Of a stretch of DNA of 44,534 nucleotides, positions 31,874 to 42,175 are shown piece after piece. The number at the start of each line of letters is the position of its first letter. Position 1 is the first letter of the stretch. Location of the stretch: positions 1 through 44,534 of the forward strand of contig DWXI01000096.1 of assembly GCA_019119265.1 (NCBI GenBank). The letters run 5' to 3'. The DNA comes from Candidatus Mediterraneibacter intestinigallinarum. Its GTDB lineage: Bacteria > Bacillota > Clostridia > Lachnospirales > Lachnospiraceae. Position numbers and translations under genes: made by a program. Below the pieces are notes generated by a model. The model saw only the letters and a list, made by a program, of their open reading frames with translations. It was not told the origin of the DNA and made no database searches.

Positions 31874-34800
31874 ATGATCAAAAGAGAATGGAAAAGCCTG
31901 CTTAAGAATAAAATACTGATTGTTGTCCTGATCGCAATAATTGCGATCCCTTTTATTTATGCAGGCCTGTTTCTGAAATCCATGTGGGACCCGTACGGAA
32001 ACCTGGATAAGCTTCCGGTTGCGGTCGTAAATGAAGACCGTTCCGTGGAGTACGAGGGAAACACCTTAAGTATAGGAGACGATCTGACAGACGCACTGAA
32101 AGAGAACGATTCCCTGGATTTTCACTTTGTTGATAGATCAGAAGCACAGGAAGGACTGAAAGACGGTACGTGGTATATGGTGATCACAATTCCGGAAGAT
32201 TTTTCCGGGAACGCCGCTACCCTGCTGGATGACAGTCCCCGGAAAATGCAGCTGGACTATGAAACTAACCCGGGAACCAATTACATCGCCTCGAAGATGA
32301 GCGAAACAGCACTTACACAGATCCGGGATGAAATCAGTACACAGGTTACGGAAACTTATACCGGTATTGTCTTTGACAGGATCGCACAGGCAGGCAGCAA
32401 AGTCGCAGAAGCTGCGGACGGATCGCTGGAATTAGAGTCCGGTATTCTGGAAGCATCCGACGGCAGCCGTACGATCACTGAAAACTTAAAAAAACTCTCC
32501 GACAGCACTCTGACATTCTCAGGCGGTGCCGGTACATTTACAAAAGGGCTCCGTGAGTATACTGACGGCGTCAGCCGTGCCGGCACCGGCGCTGCACAGC
32601 TGAAGGAAGGAACGGACTCTCTTGCGTCATCCCTCCCGGAGCTGACATCCGGCGTCAGTGCATTAAACAACGGCATAGAGAAATATACCGGAAGTGTAGA
32701 TACCCTCAACGCAGGCTCATCAGGACTATTGAACGGCGCACTGGATCTTGAAACAGGATCAAAGAGTCTTACCATCGGGCTGGATACGCTTCAGAGCGGT
32801 ACAAAACAGTATGTCAATTCCGTCAATACATTCGCAGACAGTACTGCAAAATATGCCGAAGGTACACAGCAGCTTGCCGCCGGAGCCGGACAGTTGAAAA
32901 CACTGGAAAATCTGGATCAGATTTCTTCCGGGATCTCACAGCTTAATGCTTCTGTGTCTGACGGCGATCTTTCTCTAAAAAGCGGAACTGCCGGTTTAAG
33001 CAGCAGTCTTGGCGATCTGTATGACCGCATAGAAAAACTTGCAGAAAATGCCTCGGTTATCGGTAATGCCTCACATAAACTGGATGGATCCGCAGATTCC
33101 CTGCGTTCTGCATCCGGCATACTTTCCGGCACAATTTCCGAAATCTCATCTGCCGGGGAGTCTGTAATGGCCGCCTCAGAAAACAGTACATCCCTGATCA
33201 GTTCCTGCACAGAAGACGGAAATGAGAAGATCAGCTCCGCCAACGAACAGCTCAGGAATTCAAAGGAGACCATGGAATCTTCCGCTTCATCTCTGGAAGC
33301 AGCGTGTCTTCTTCTGGAAGAAAATGGTTCTGCTTCAGAAGATACACTTGACTCCATCCGCCAGATCATCGGTTCTCTGGAGTCTTCCGCCGGAGGTATC
33401 CGGGAAGTTCCTGCTCTGGATTCCGGCAGCTATACAGAGGAAGCCCGGCAGATATACACCACCGCTTCTTCCGGTCTTGACACTCTTAATAATACACTGG
33501 AAGATGCTGCCGTAAAGCTTGAGGAGACTGCTTCCACTCTTGAAAACGATGCAGACTCTCTCCCGTCCATATCCGCCGATGATATCCGTGAGCTGGCGGA
33601 TACTACCGGAGGATTGTACGAAAACGCCAGACAGCTTGCCGAAAGTACCGGATCGGTTTCAGATGCACTGACGACCCTGGAGTCACAGACTGAGAATTTT
33701 CCTGACGCAGCTGACGGCATCAGGAGTCTCAATACGGTACTTGATACACTGGTTTCCTCCGGCGATACACTTATATCGGCCTCCGGCAGCCTTCAGACCG
33801 CCGGAACTGAAGTAACAGAGGGAATCAGCACCGTCTGCTCCGGAGGAGTTTCTCTCTCCGACGGCATCATGAAACTGGACGGCGGGCTCCGGACTTATAC
33901 CGGCGGTATATCATCTCTCGCAGATAAGGGTCCTGAACTGAGAGACGGCGCGGCAAAACTTTCAGGCGGCACAGATACTCTTGCTGCAGGCGCCGGAAAA
34001 CTTTCTAATGCAGCAGGCACGCTGGCAGAAGGCACACACGCACTTTCAGAAAATAATGACAGTCTGAATAACGCTGCTGCACTTCTCTCGGAAGGTGCCG
34101 GACAGATCTGTGACGGTGCATTGCAGCTTTACAACGGTTCAAATGATCTGGACAGAGGAATGGCCCTGTTAAAAGACGGTGTCGGATCACTTGCCGGCGG
34201 ACTTGTACAGGGCGCAGATGAACTAAGCGGCACAACACCCGGTGAAGAAACGATCGATATGTTCGCCTCACCCGTAAACACAAAGGAAACCATGATCACA
34301 ACAGTAGAAAATAACGGTCACGCCATGGCGCCGTATATGATGTCAGTAGGACTCTGGGTCGGCTGTCTTGCCTTTTGTCTCATGTATCCGCTTACCGGAT
34401 ATAAAGGAAAACTAAAATCCGGTCTCGCCTGGTGGGGCAGCAAAGCATCCGTACTGTATCCGGTTGCTGTGCTCCAGGGACTGCTTCTGATCTGCCTGCT
34501 CCACGCAGTTGACGGATTTAATCCCGCAGAAATGACAAAGACAATACTTTTTGCCTGCCTTACTTCTGTCGCATTTACATCGATCATGTACTTTTTTAAC
34601 ATTACGCTTGGCAAAATCGGAAGTTTTCTTATGCTGATCTTCATGGTCGTCCAGCTTTCAGGTTCTGCGGGCACATACCCTGTGGAGATTTCCCCGGCAT
34701 TTGTCGCTGATATCCATGCTTATCTGCCTTTTACCTACACGGTAGATGCTTTCCGCAGTACGATCAGCGGCGGCGGGAGTATCCTGACTTCTGTCATCCT

Positions 34801-34924
34801 GCTGCTTTTACTGACAATGATCTTTACCGTACTTACGATCCTGCAGTTCCACCGCATGGCCCGCAGACGCAAAAACAGCCAGCCGCTCCTGATCGACTGG
34901 CTGGAAGAAAAAGGTCTCGCATAA
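31874..34924 (+). CDS. YhgE/Pip domain membrane protein (EsaA-like superfamily)
   Basis: This 1016-residue protein has one N-terminal helix (about 14-36), then LPVAVVNEDRSVEYEG and a DGTWYMVITIPEDFS segment typical of YhgE/Pip. A very long extracellular region (about 200-800) is rich in Ser/Gly/Leu repeats of the 'L..G...L..G' type, probably helical. Five or six C-terminal helices begin near 815 (ABC-2-like membrane domain). The family includes Pip, a phage receptor of Lactococcus, and is related to EsaA of type VII secretion. The function here is unknown. I see no other type VII genes in the window. The ATG follows GAAGGAATATT. It lies behind its probable TetR repressor and converges on trpA, five bases away. 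Confidence 0.9.
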   Translation: MIKREWKSLLKNKILIVVLIAIIAIPFIYAGLFLKSMWDPYGNLDKLPVAVVNEDRSVEYEGNTLSIGDDLTDALKENDSLDFHFVDRSEAQEGLKDGTWYMVITIPEDFSGNAATLLDDSPRKMQLDYETNPGTNYIASKMSETALTQIRDEISTQVTETYTGIVFDRIAQAGSKVAEAADGSLELESGILEASDGSRTITENLKKLSDSTLTFSGGAGTFTKGLREYTDGVSRAGTGAAQLKEGTDSLASSLPELTSGVSALNNGIEKYTGSVDTLNAGSSGLLNGALDLETGSKSLTIGLDTLQSGTKQYVNSVNTFADSTAKYAEGTQQLAAGAGQLKTLENLDQISSGISQLNASVSDGDLSLKSGTAGLSSSLGDLYDRIEKLAENASVIGNASHKLDGSADSLRSASGILSGTISEISSAGESVMAASENSTSLISSCTEDGNEKISSANEQLRNSKETMESSASSLEAACLLLEENGSASEDTLDSIRQIIGSLESSAGGIREVPALDSGSYTEEARQIYTTASSGLDTLNNTLEDAAVKLEETASTLENDADSLPSISADDIRELADTTGGLYENARQLAESTGSVSDALTTLESQTENFPDAADGIRSLNTVLDTLVSSGDTLISASGSLQTAGTEVTEGISTVCSGGVSLSDGIMKLDGGLRTYTGGISSLADKGPELRDGAAKLSGGTDTLAAGAGKLSNAAGTLAEGTHALSENNDSLNNAAALLSEGAGQICDGALQLYNGSNDLDRGMALLKDGVGSLAGGLVQGADELSGTTPGEETIDMFASPVNTKETMITTVENNGHAMAPYMMSVGLWVGCLAFCLMYPLTGYKGKLKSGLAWWGSKASVLYPVAVLQGLLLICLLHAVDGFNPAEMTKTILFACLTSVAFTSIMYFFNITLGKIGSFLMLIFMVVQLSGSAGTYPVEISPAFVADIHAYLPFTYTVDAFRSTISGGGSILTSVILLLLLTMIFTVLTILQFHRMARRRKNSQPLLIDWLEEKGLA

Positions 34925-34929
34925 TTGAG

Positions 34930-35700
34930 TTATTTCACTGCCTCTGACATTTTTCTTACATAATCTCTTACGAAAGGAACACATGCCCTGCCATTCGCAC
35001 CGCACAGTTTTACAATAGCGCTTCCTACAATGACGCCGTCAGCATCCTGACACATTTCTGCCGCCTGCTGCGGCGTCGATATCCCGAAGCCCACCGCGCA
35101 CGGGATATCTTTCGTCTCTTTTACGAGACGCACCATCCCGCCGATGTCCGTGGTGATCTCGCTCCTCATTCCCGTAACCCCAAGAGAAGATACACAGTAC
35201 ACGAATCCTTCCGCTTTCTCTGCGATCATACGGATCCGCTCATGGGATGTGGGAGCGATCAGGGATATCAGGTCAATGCCGTACTCCCGGCATACAGAAT
35301 CGAACTCTTCTTTCTCTTCAAAAGGCACGTCCGGAAGGATCAGCCCGTCCATCCCCGTCTCTTTCATCCGCTTTACAAAACGCCCGGTTCCATAAGAAAA
35401 TACGACATTCGCATACGTCATAAACACAAGAGGAATCTGTGAATTTTTCCGGATCTTCTCTACTGTCTCGAACACTTTTTCCGTGGTCACGCCGCCGCTT
35501 AACGCCCGCAGGTTTGCCTCCTGTATCACCGGTCCTTCCGCCGTAGGATCCGAGAACGGGATTCCAAGCTCGATAATTGAAGCTCCTTCCTGCTCCATTG
35601 CATAGACAAGCTGCTCCGTAGTCTCAAGATCCGGATCACCGCACGTGATAAACGGAATGAATGCTTTCTTTCCCTGAAATGCTTCCTGTACCCTACTCAT
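34930..35700 (-). CDS. trpA: tryptophan synthase alpha subunit
   Basis: TrpA splits indole-3-glycerol phosphate and channels indole to TrpB. The 256-residue TIM barrel has [16 protein letters not shown], the catalytic Glu in [12 protein letters not shown] (E44, equal to Salmonella Glu49) and a C-terminal GFGIST phosphate loop with [10 protein letters not shown]. The second catalytic position (Salmonella Asp60) is Glu55 here (DPTAEGP). I chose the ATG at 35700 after GGGGAGGATATTT; it overlaps the trpB stop by eight bases. A farther ATG at 35736 is inside trpB. It is the last gene of the trp operon. Confidence 0.96.
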   Translation of the reverse strand: MSRVQEAFQGKKAFIPFITCGDPDLETTEQLVYAMEQEGASIIELGIPFSDPTAEGPVIQEANLRALSGGVTTEKVFETVEKIRKNSQIPLVFMTYANVVFSYGTGRFVKRMKETGMDGLILPDVPFEEKEEFDSVCREYGIDLISLIAPTSHERIRMIAEKAEGFVYCVSSLGVTGMRSEITTDIGGMVRLVKETKDIPCAVGFGISTPQQAAEMCQDADGVIVGSAIVKLCGANGRACVPFVRDYVRKMSEAVK

Positions 35701-36877
35701 AAATATCCTCCCCTCTGTATCTTGCGATGGCGGCACAGTCTTTGTCGCCTCTTCCTGAAATATTGATCACCATGATCTGTTCCTTCGACATCCGGGGTGC
35801 CAGCCTTCTCGCGTACGCCACTGCATGGGCACTCTCAATAGCCGGAATGATGCCCTCTGTCCGTGCCAGATATTCAAATGCATCCACCGCTTCGTCATCT
35901 GTCACGGCCACATATTCTGCCCTTCCGCTGTCATAGAGAGCCGCGTGTTCCGGTCCGATGCCCGGATAATCCAGACCTGCGGAAATCGAGTAGACCGGTG
36001 CGATCTGTCCGAATTCATCCTGACAGAAATAAGATTTCATGCCATGGAAGATTCCCGGCTTCCCTGTGGCAATGGTAGCTGCCGTCTCTGCCGTGTTGAC
36101 GCCTCTTCCGGCCGCCTCGCATCCGATCAGCCGCACGCTCTTATCATTGATAAAATGATAGAATGCCCCGATAGCATTTGAGCCGCCGCCTACACAGGCA
36201 AGCACTGCATCCGGGAGTTTCCCTTCTTTCTCCATCAGCTGCTCTTTGATTTCTTTTGAAATGACCGCCTGGAAGTCTCTCACGATCTCGGGGAACGGAT
36301 GAGGTCCCATGCAGGAGCCCAGCACATAGTGGGTATCCCCGATCCTTCTCGTCCACTCTCTCATCGTCTCGGACACTGCGTCTTTGAGCGTGGCTGTTCC
36401 CGTTGTCACCGCGTGTACCTGCGCTCCGAGGAGACGCATCCGGTAGACATTGAGCGCCTGTCTCTTCGTATCTTCTTCCCCCATGAACACTTCACACTCC
36501 ATACCCATGAGAGCCGCTGCCGTGGCGGTTGCGACCCCGTGCTGCCCTGCTCCTGTCTCTGCGATCACTCTTGTCTTCCCCATCTTCTTCGCAAGGAGTA
36601 CCTGTCCGAGCACATTATTGATCTTATGTGCACCCGTGTGGTTCAGGTCTTCACGCTTCAGGTAGATTTTAGCTCCGCCCAGATCTTCACTCATCCGTTC
36701 TGCATAGTATAGCCGTGACGGCCTGCCTGCATATTCATTGAGAAGCCGTGTCAGCTCTTCGTTGAACTGCTCATCATTTTTATAATAGTTATATGCTTCC
36801 TCTAATTCATTCACTGCATTCATCAGCGTCTCCGGTATATACTGTCCGCCATGAACGCCGTATCTTCCTTTCTTCAT
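35693..36877 (-). CDS. trpB: tryptophan synthase beta subunit
   Basis: This 394-residue PLP enzyme condenses indole with serine. It has [17 protein letters not shown] at the start, the PLP lysine K85 in [27 protein letters not shown], the phosphate-binding [12 protein letters not shown], and [11 protein letters not shown]. It is of the standard TrpB1 type with a TrpA partner next to it. Its start overlaps the trpF stop (ATGA) and its end overlaps trpA. Confidence 0.97.
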   Translation of the reverse strand: MKKGRYGVHGGQYIPETLMNAVNELEEAYNYYKNDEQFNEELTRLLNEYAGRPSRLYYAERMSEDLGGAKIYLKREDLNHTGAHKINNVLGQVLLAKKMGKTRVIAETGAGQHGVATATAAALMGMECEVFMGEEDTKRQALNVYRMRLLGAQVHAVTTGTATLKDAVSETMREWTRRIGDTHYVLGSCMGPHPFPEIVRDFQAVISKEIKEQLMEKEGKLPDAVLACVGGGSNAIGAFYHFINDKSVRLIGCEAAGRGVNTAETAATIATGKPGIFHGMKSYFCQDEFGQIAPVYSISAGLDYPGIGPEHAALYDSGRAEYVAVTDDEAVDAFEYLARTEGIIPAIESAHAVAYARRLAPRMSKEQIMVINISGRGDKDCAAIARYRGEDIYE

Positions 36878-37500
36878 ATCGTAATACTCCTTACCGCAGC
36901 CACTGCTGCCAATATCTTTTCTCTGTCTTTCTTTCCGCCTGTTTCCACTGAACTGCTGAGATCCACAGCATAAGGATGGTACTCGCTTACCGCTTCAGGG
37001 ATATTCCCGGCATCCAGCCCGCCTGCCAGAATGTACGGTCTTTTTTTCCAATGCCTGAGAAGTTCCCATTCAAAAGATACCCCGGTGCCGCCTTTCCCGT
37101 GATCCAGGAGCACCAGATCCGCACTGCTCTTTTCCGCCGTCTCAAGGTCAGAAAGATTTTGTACCGAAAATGCCTTGATCAGCGGTTTGTCCGTAAGATC
37201 CCTCAGCCGCCTGATATAGATTTCATCCTCGCGTCCGTGGAGCTGCGCTATATCAATGACACCGCCATTCAGCAGTTCCGCCACAAGCTCCTGCTCTGCG
37301 TTTACAAAGACGCCCACCGGACAGATCCGGTCTGACAACCGTTCCTTAAGGCTGACAAGCTGTTCAACAGTAACATTCCTCCTGCTCGACGGCACACCGA
37401 TGACAAATCCGCAGTAATCAGGCAGCGCTTCGTTGGCATAGCCGATATCTTCCATGCGGCTTAATCCGCAGATCTTGATCCTGGTCCTTCCTGCTTTCAT
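36874..37500 (-). CDS. trpF: phosphoribosylanthranilate isomerase
   Basis: TrpF converts phosphoribosylanthranilate to the carboxyphenylamino-deoxyribulose phosphate used by TrpC. The 208-residue TIM barrel shows [13 protein letters not shown] with the catalytic Cys, [20 protein letters not shown], the [12 protein letters not shown] aspartate and LAGGLDAGN. It is a separate protein, not fused to TrpC. It overlaps both neighbours by four bases (ATGA), so translation of the block is coupled. Confidence 0.96.
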   Translation of the reverse strand: MKAGRTRIKICGLSRMEDIGYANEALPDYCGFVIGVPSSRRNVTVEQLVSLKERLSDRICPVGVFVNAEQELVAELLNGGVIDIAQLHGREDEIYIRRLRDLTDKPLIKAFSVQNLSDLETAEKSSADLVLLDHGKGGTGVSFEWELLRHWKKRPYILAGGLDAGNIPEAVSEYHPYAVDLSSSVETGGKKDREKILAAVAAVRSITI

Positions 37501-38342
37501 CTTCCCTGGACCTCCTGCATAAGTGTTTTCAGCGCTGCCTGCCGGTCGGGCGAACGCATGAGCATCTCTCCGATCAGCACCGCGTCCGTTCCGTTTTTAC
37601 AGAGTGCTTTCATATCTTCCGGACCGCGGATGCCGCTCTCAGAGACAAACACCGTATCCTCTCCCGCCAGCTGTCTCAGCCGGGCGCTGTGGCCGATGTC
37701 TACAGAGAAGTCTTTCAAATTCCTGTTATTAACTCCGATGATCCGGGCGCCCGCCTGTTTTGCCCGTTCGATTTCACCGGCGTCATGGGCTTCCACGAGA
37801 GCCGACATATGAAGTTCCTCCGTCAGCCGGTGATACTCCCTCAGTTCAACATCATCCAGCACTGAACAGATCAGCAGCACCGCGGATGCCCCCAGCGCCT
37901 TTGCCTGCCAGATCATATATTCACTGCAGGTAAAATCCTTCCGGAGCACGGGAACAGATACTGTCTCTGCGATTTCCTCAAGATACACGTCACTGCCCAG
38001 AAACCAGTACGGCTCTGTCAGACAGGAGATCGCCGAAGCGCCCGCAGCCTCATAATCCTTTGCGATATCCACATAAGGGAAATCCTCTGCAATGATCCCC
38101 TTGGACGGGGATGCCTTTTTTACTTCGCATATGAAGGACATCCCCGGCTGACGGAGCGCCCGCTCAAAAGCCGGCATATAATCCTTTTCAAGTCTGTCTC
38201 CGCTGCTGTTTGCCGCTACGCCTGCCTGTTCTTCCCTGAGCACAGCCTCCGCCATCCGTCTCATCTCAGCCGGCGGGATCAGTTTTTCCTGCTCCCGGAT
38301 CCGCTCTCTCGTTCTCTCTGTTATCGTCTTTAATATATTCAT
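37497..38342 (-). CDS. trpC: indole-3-glycerol phosphate synthase
   Basis: This 281-residue TIM barrel closes the indole ring. Motifs are [13 protein letters not shown] with the catalytic lysine, [45 protein letters not shown] and [12 protein letters not shown]. It is slightly longer than average because of an N-terminal extension containing [13 protein letters not shown]. It overlaps trpD and trpF by four bases each. Confidence 0.96.
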   Translation of the reverse strand: MNILKTITERTRERIREQEKLIPPAEMRRMAEAVLREEQAGVAANSSGDRLEKDYMPAFERALRQPGMSFICEVKKASPSKGIIAEDFPYVDIAKDYEAAGASAISCLTEPYWFLGSDVYLEEIAETVSVPVLRKDFTCSEYMIWQAKALGASAVLLICSVLDDVELREYHRLTEELHMSALVEAHDAGEIERAKQAGARIIGVNNRNLKDFSVDIGHSARLRQLAGEDTVFVSESGIRGPEDMKALCKNGTDAVLIGEMLMRSPDRQAALKTLMQEVQGR

Positions 38343-39349
38343 TTTCCGCTCTCCTCAATAAACGTATCCAGCTTCTTCAATGCAAGTCCGTCATCGATGA
38401 TCTGCTCTGCCTTTCTCACTCCCTCTTCAATTGACGCGGCTTTGCCTGCAATGTAGATCGCGGCTCCCGCATTCAGGCACACGGCACATCTCTTTGCCCC
38501 GCGCTCTTTTCCCGAAAGGATATCTTTCGTGATCTGCGCGTTTTCCTCCGGTGTGCCTCCCATGAGCTCTGACTTCTCGCACTGTGTATATCCGAACTGC
38601 TCCGGCGTGATCTCATAGGACTGGAACCATCCGTTCCGGATCTCACATATGGAAGTCGGAGCGCTCATGGAAATCTCATCCAGCTTATCCTGTCCGTAGA
38701 CGACCATGCCCCTGACAACACCCAGCTTTGCCATAACCTGTGCCAGCGGCTCTACCAGCTCCTGCTCATAGACACCCATCAGCTCCATATTGGCTCCCGC
38801 CGGATTGGACAGAGGTCCTAAAATATTGAATACCGTCCGTATCCCCAGCTCTTTCCGGATCGGCGCAACATATTTCATGGCGATGTGATAGTTCTGCGCA
38901 AACAGGAAGCAGATGTTGATCTTCTTCAGAAGGGCGGCGCTCTTCTCCGGCGGCAGGTCGATCTTCACCCCCAGCGCCTCCAGAACATCTGCTGCCCCCG
39001 ACTTGGAGGACGCCGCCCGGTTGCCGTGCTTTGCCACCGGAACGCCCGCCGCTGCGATGACCATGGAAGCCGTAGTAGAGATATTAAAAGAATTCGCCCC
39101 GTCCCCTCCTGTTCCAACGATCTCCAGCACATCCATATTGTGGAGCAGTTTGACGCAGTGGGAACGCATCCCCGCCGCGGATGCCGTGATCTCGTCGATC
39201 GTCTCTCCCTTCATGGACAGTGCGGTAAGGTAAGCGGATTTCTGCACATCCGTTGCCTTTCCCTCCATGATCTCATTCATGACCTGTTCTGCCTCTTCGT
39301 ATGTCAGGTCCTGTTTCTGTGAAAGTTTGATGATTGCTTCTTTGATCAT
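38339..39349 (-). CDS. trpD: anthranilate phosphoribosyltransferase
   Basis: This 336-residue enzyme joins PRPP and anthranilate. It shows [16 protein letters not shown], the PRPP loop [36 protein letters not shown] and the [11 protein letters not shown] motif. It is not fused to trpG, which is the adjacent gene. The ATG at 39349 follows AAAGGAGG and is 16 nt downstream of trpG. Confidence 0.97.
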   Translation of the reverse strand: MIKEAIIKLSQKQDLTYEEAEQVMNEIMEGKATDVQKSAYLTALSMKGETIDEITASAAGMRSHCVKLLHNMDVLEIVGTGGDGANSFNISTTASMVIAAAGVPVAKHGNRAASSKSGAADVLEALGVKIDLPPEKSAALLKKINICFLFAQNYHIAMKYVAPIRKELGIRTVFNILGPLSNPAGANMELMGVYEQELVEPLAQVMAKLGVVRGMVVYGQDKLDEISMSAPTSICEIRNGWFQSYEITPEQFGYTQCEKSELMGGTPEENAQITKDILSGKERGAKRCAVCLNAGAAIYIAGKAASIEEGVRKAEQIIDDGLALKKLDTFIEESGK

Positions 39350-39365
39350 TTCTATAGTCCTCCTT

Positions 39366-39977
39366 TTATCTGTCTGGTTTCTGATCTATGCTTCCGTTTA
39401 CAGCAGTTCCGGCCGCCTCCAGAAAATTCCGTATCATCGCAGATCCTTCCGGCGTCATCACTGACTCGGGATGAAACTGCAGTCCGTATATTGGATATTC
39501 CCTGTGCCGCATGGCCATGATCTCCCCGTCGTCGCTGCGCGCCGTAACTTCCAGTTCTTCCGGAAGTGTACTCTCCTGCACTGAGAGAGAATGATATCTG
39601 GCCACCTGTGCCGGCTTCTTTATACCTTTGAATATAATGTCATCCGCCACATCCGTCAGCAGGGAAGTCTTGCCGTGCATCAGCCGTGACGCGTAAGTAA
39701 CTGTCGCTCCGAACGCCTCCCCGATCGCCTGGTGCCCGAGACACACTCCAAGGATCGGTATCCTGCCCTTCAGCTGCCGGATCAGTTCAATGCAAACGCC
39801 TGCATCTGAAGGTTTTCCCGGTCCGGGGGAAATGACGATGGCATCCGGCTCCATCGAAAGTGCCTCCTCCGGTGTGATCCTGTCATTTCTCACCAGCCTT
39901 ACATCCGGATCTTCAACTGCGAGAAACTGATACAGGTTGTAAACAAAACTGTCATAATTATCGATCAAAAGTATCAT
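39366..39977 (-). CDS. trpG: anthranilate synthase component II (glutamine amidotransferase)
   Basis: This 203-residue class I amidotransferase supplies ammonia to TrpE. It shows [27 protein letters not shown], the nucleophile C79 in [15 protein letters not shown], and the His-Glu pair in [14 protein letters not shown] use the ATG at 39977, which overlaps the trpE stop (ATGA) and follows AAAGGAGG; longer starts lie within trpE. It could also serve p-aminobenzoate synthesis, as in Bacillus, but no pab genes are present here. Confidence 0.96.
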   Translation of the reverse strand: MILLIDNYDSFVYNLYQFLAVEDPDVRLVRNDRITPEEALSMEPDAIVISPGPGKPSDAGVCIELIRQLKGRIPILGVCLGHQAIGEAFGATVTYASRLMHGKTSLLTDVADDIIFKGIKKPAQVARYHSLSVQESTLPEELEVTARSDDGEIMAMRHREYPIYGLQFHPESVMTPEGSAMIRNFLEAAGTAVNGSIDQKPDR

Positions 39978-41494
39978 GCCAGTCCTCCTTTCGCCATGTG
40001 CAGCGCTCCTGTCACTGCGCCCGCCTTGTTCCTGCACTCGGTAAACTCATTCTCCGGAACGCTGTCCGCCACGATCCCTGCTCCTGACTGAACACAGATG
40101 CGTCCGTCTTTCTTATAAGCCAGCCTGATTGAAATACAGGTGTCGATATTCCCCGTAAAGTCCAGATATCCGACAGCCCCGCCGTAAATTCCTCTCTTAC
40201 TCTGTTCCAGCTCCGCAATGATCTCACAGGCACGGATCTTCGGAGCCCCGGAGAGAGTGCCCGCCGGCAGGATCGCGTCGATAACATCCACACCGTCCTT
40301 ATCCGGTCTGATCTCTCCCGAGACAGTGGAGCCGATGTGCATCACATGAGAAAACCTCTGGATCTCCATGTTTTTTTCTACGTGGACAGTTCCCGGCCTG
40401 CTGATCTTGCCGATATCATTTCTTCCAAGGTCCACCAGCATGTTGTGCTCTGCCAGCTCTTTCTCATCGCTTAAAAGTTCCTTTTCCATCCTACGGTCTT
40501 CCTCCCCGGTCTTCCCCCTCGGTCTTGTACCCGCAAGAGGAAATGTATAAAGCCGCCCGTTCTCCAGCCTTGCCAGCGTCTCAGGGGAGGCCCCCGCCAC
40601 CTCAATATCGTCGCTGGAGAAGTAGAACATATAGGGCGACGGATTCGTTGTCCTTAAGACCCGGTACGTATCAAACAGGCTTCCTTTTGCCTTTGCTGTC
40701 ATAGGATTGGAGAGCACAACCTGAAAAATATCTCCGTCCCGGATATATTCCCTGGCTTTCTCCACCATCTGGCAGTATGTTTTCTGATCCGCCTCCGGCT
40801 TTGGCTCTTCAAGTTCCAGCGGACGAAAATCTGCTTTTGCTCCGCTCTTTATGAGCCGTTCCATGTCGTCCAGCTCTTTTAATGCATTTCCGTAATTTTC
40901 TTTTAGGTTCCCCTCAAGGCTGACGCCGGTTATGAGGAGCAGCTTCTGTCTGTAATTGTCAAACACGATCACTTTGTCAAAAAGCATCAGATCCATATCC
41001 CGGAATTCCCTGCCGCTGCCCGCCTCCTGTCTATCCCTGTACTTTTCCGGCTCCAGCACGCCTTTTAGTGACGGCTCCGCATATTTTATATATTCATAGG
41101 AAAAGTATCCCACAAGGCCTCCTGTAAAAGGCGGCATTTCCTCCACCACCGGGCTTTTATAATCCCTAAGTATCTCACGGAGTACTTCGCCCGGATGATC
41201 CGTATCAAACTCCTTCCGCTTTTTGTCTTCTTCCTCTGCGCCCTCCGCAATGGTCACATGACCGTCTGTACAGGTGATCTCCATTGTAGGCGCATATCCG
41301 AGGAAAGAATATCTTCCCCAGCGCTGCTTATCCTCCGCACTTTCCAGCAGATAACAGTGCCGGCTCGCTGCCCTGAGCGTCCGCATGACTTCCACGGGAG
41401 TAAATGCATCCGCATACAGTTCCCTGCTCACGGGCACCCTTCTGTACTTCCCGGCCTCTGCATAAGATCGTAATGTTTCAAGCATGTTTTTCAT
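39974..41494 (-). CDS. trpE: anthranilate synthase component I
   Basis: This 506-residue chorismate-utilising enzyme starts the tryptophan pathway. The N-terminal LLESAE (residues 49-54) is the usual site of feedback binding by tryptophan. The C-terminal domain has [68 protein letters not shown] and [12 protein letters not shown]. The ATG at 41494 follows AAAGGAGAAGACCAG. It is the first gene of trpEGDCFBA. The untranslated leader is unusually long, with a T-box and a repeated 97-bp element. Confidence 0.97.
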   Translation of the reverse strand: MKNMLETLRSYAEAGKYRRVPVSRELYADAFTPVEVMRTLRAASRHCYLLESAEDKQRWGRYSFLGYAPTMEITCTDGHVTIAEGAEEEDKKRKEFDTDHPGEVLREILRDYKSPVVEEMPPFTGGLVGYFSYEYIKYAEPSLKGVLEPEKYRDRQEAGSGREFRDMDLMLFDKVIVFDNYRQKLLLITGVSLEGNLKENYGNALKELDDMERLIKSGAKADFRPLELEEPKPEADQKTYCQMVEKAREYIRDGDIFQVVLSNPMTAKAKGSLFDTYRVLRTTNPSPYMFYFSSDDIEVAGASPETLARLENGRLYTFPLAGTRPRGKTGEEDRRMEKELLSDEKELAEHNMLVDLGRNDIGKISRPGTVHVEKNMEIQRFSHVMHIGSTVSGEIRPDKDGVDVIDAILPAGTLSGAPKIRACEIIAELEQSKRGIYGGAVGYLDFTGNIDTCISIRLAYKKDGRICVQSGAGIVADSVPENEFTECRNKAGAVTGALHMAKGGLA

Positions 41495-41538
41495 CTGGTC
41501 TTCTCCTTTTGACTGTGCTGCTTTTTATTACTGGATTA

Positions 41539-41635
41539 CCGCTGTTTTGCTCATTGACAGGCGCTCTGCTCATCTGACCGACAGTCGCCGGATTCTTATG
41601 CAAGCATAAATCCGTCTCCCGTCATCAGATGGCTG
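41539..41635. repeat. 97-bp direct repeat, copy 1 (trp leader)
   Basis: This is identical to 41709-41805 except for one base (41579 versus 41749), at an offset of 170 bp. Each copy contains a nested hairpin: CATCTGAC pairs with GTCATCAGATG, and GGATT-TTATGC pairs with GCATAA-ATCC around AA. It lies in the transcribed leader between the T-box terminator and trpE. Confidence 0.9.
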
Positions 41636-41708
41636 TCCGTTGCCCGACAAATATCCGTTCAGCCCGCGCCATTCGCAAAACCGCACTGATGTGCTTACTG
41701 CGGCTACG

Positions 41709-41805
41709 CCGCTGTTTTGCTCATTGACAGGCGCTCTGCTCATCTGACTGACAGTCGCCGGATTCTTATGCAAGCATAAATCCGTCTCCCGTCATCAGAT
41801 GGCTG
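41709..41805. repeat. 97-bp direct repeat, copy 2 (trp leader)
   Basis: This is the second copy, ending six bases from the T-box terminator run. The 73 bp between the copies are different and GC-rich, containing short inverted pieces such as GCGGCTACGCCGC. The pair looks like a duplicated dispersed hairpin element, not a coding repeat. Confidence 0.9.
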
Positions 41806-41811
41806 AACTAG

Positions 41812-42117
41812 AATACAAAAAAAGTCCCTGACAGAATATAACTATTCTGTCAAGGACGGTAAATTCATAAAATATAATTTCCGCGGTGCCACCTTGATTC
41901 ACGGTTTCCCCGTGCGCTCTGCGAGATACCAGCATATCCCCGGCAACTGACGTATGCCCACACGTCGCAGAATACTCAGGAACATCTCCCTTTGACTGCG
42001 CCCTCCGCGGTCCATTTGGTAAACTGCATCTCGGCCCGGCTCTCACCCACCCGGACTCTCTGTGCGCGCATGAATACTTTGATCTCCGCATCATCGGTTT
42101 CGATGTATTTTGTTTTG
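41812..42117 (-). promoter_or_regulatory. T-box riboswitch (tRNA-Trp) for the trp operon
   Basis: The minus-strand leader carries the T-box core AAGGTGGCACCGCGG (41881-41895) and a terminator. The terminator stem pairs 41843-41857 with 41824-41838 around a four-base loop and is followed by seven T's (41817-41823). In the Stem I region ACCAAATGGACC holds a UGG codon (complement of 42012-42014), the Trp specifier. Uncharged tRNA-Trp would favour transcription of trpEGDCFBA. Confidence 0.94.
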
Positions 42118-42122
42118 TGCAT

Positions 42123-42150
42123 CTTATCACCGGATGGCCCGTGCTGTCAA
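42123..42150 (-). promoter_or_regulatory. promoter of the trp T-box leader
   Basis: On the minus strand consensus TTGACA (42145-42150) is followed after 16 bp by GATAAG (42123-42128), with a start near 42116. It lies between the surface-protein stop codon and the T-box. I see no terminator for the upstream gene here. Confidence 0.65.
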
Positions 42151-42175
42151 GACTTTTTTTCAAAACACCTGCGGA

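Noticed and set aside
41570-41773. Possible leader peptide in the trp leader
   Set aside because: It runs through the direct repeats, has a single Trp codon and no ribosome site. The T-box already explains control.
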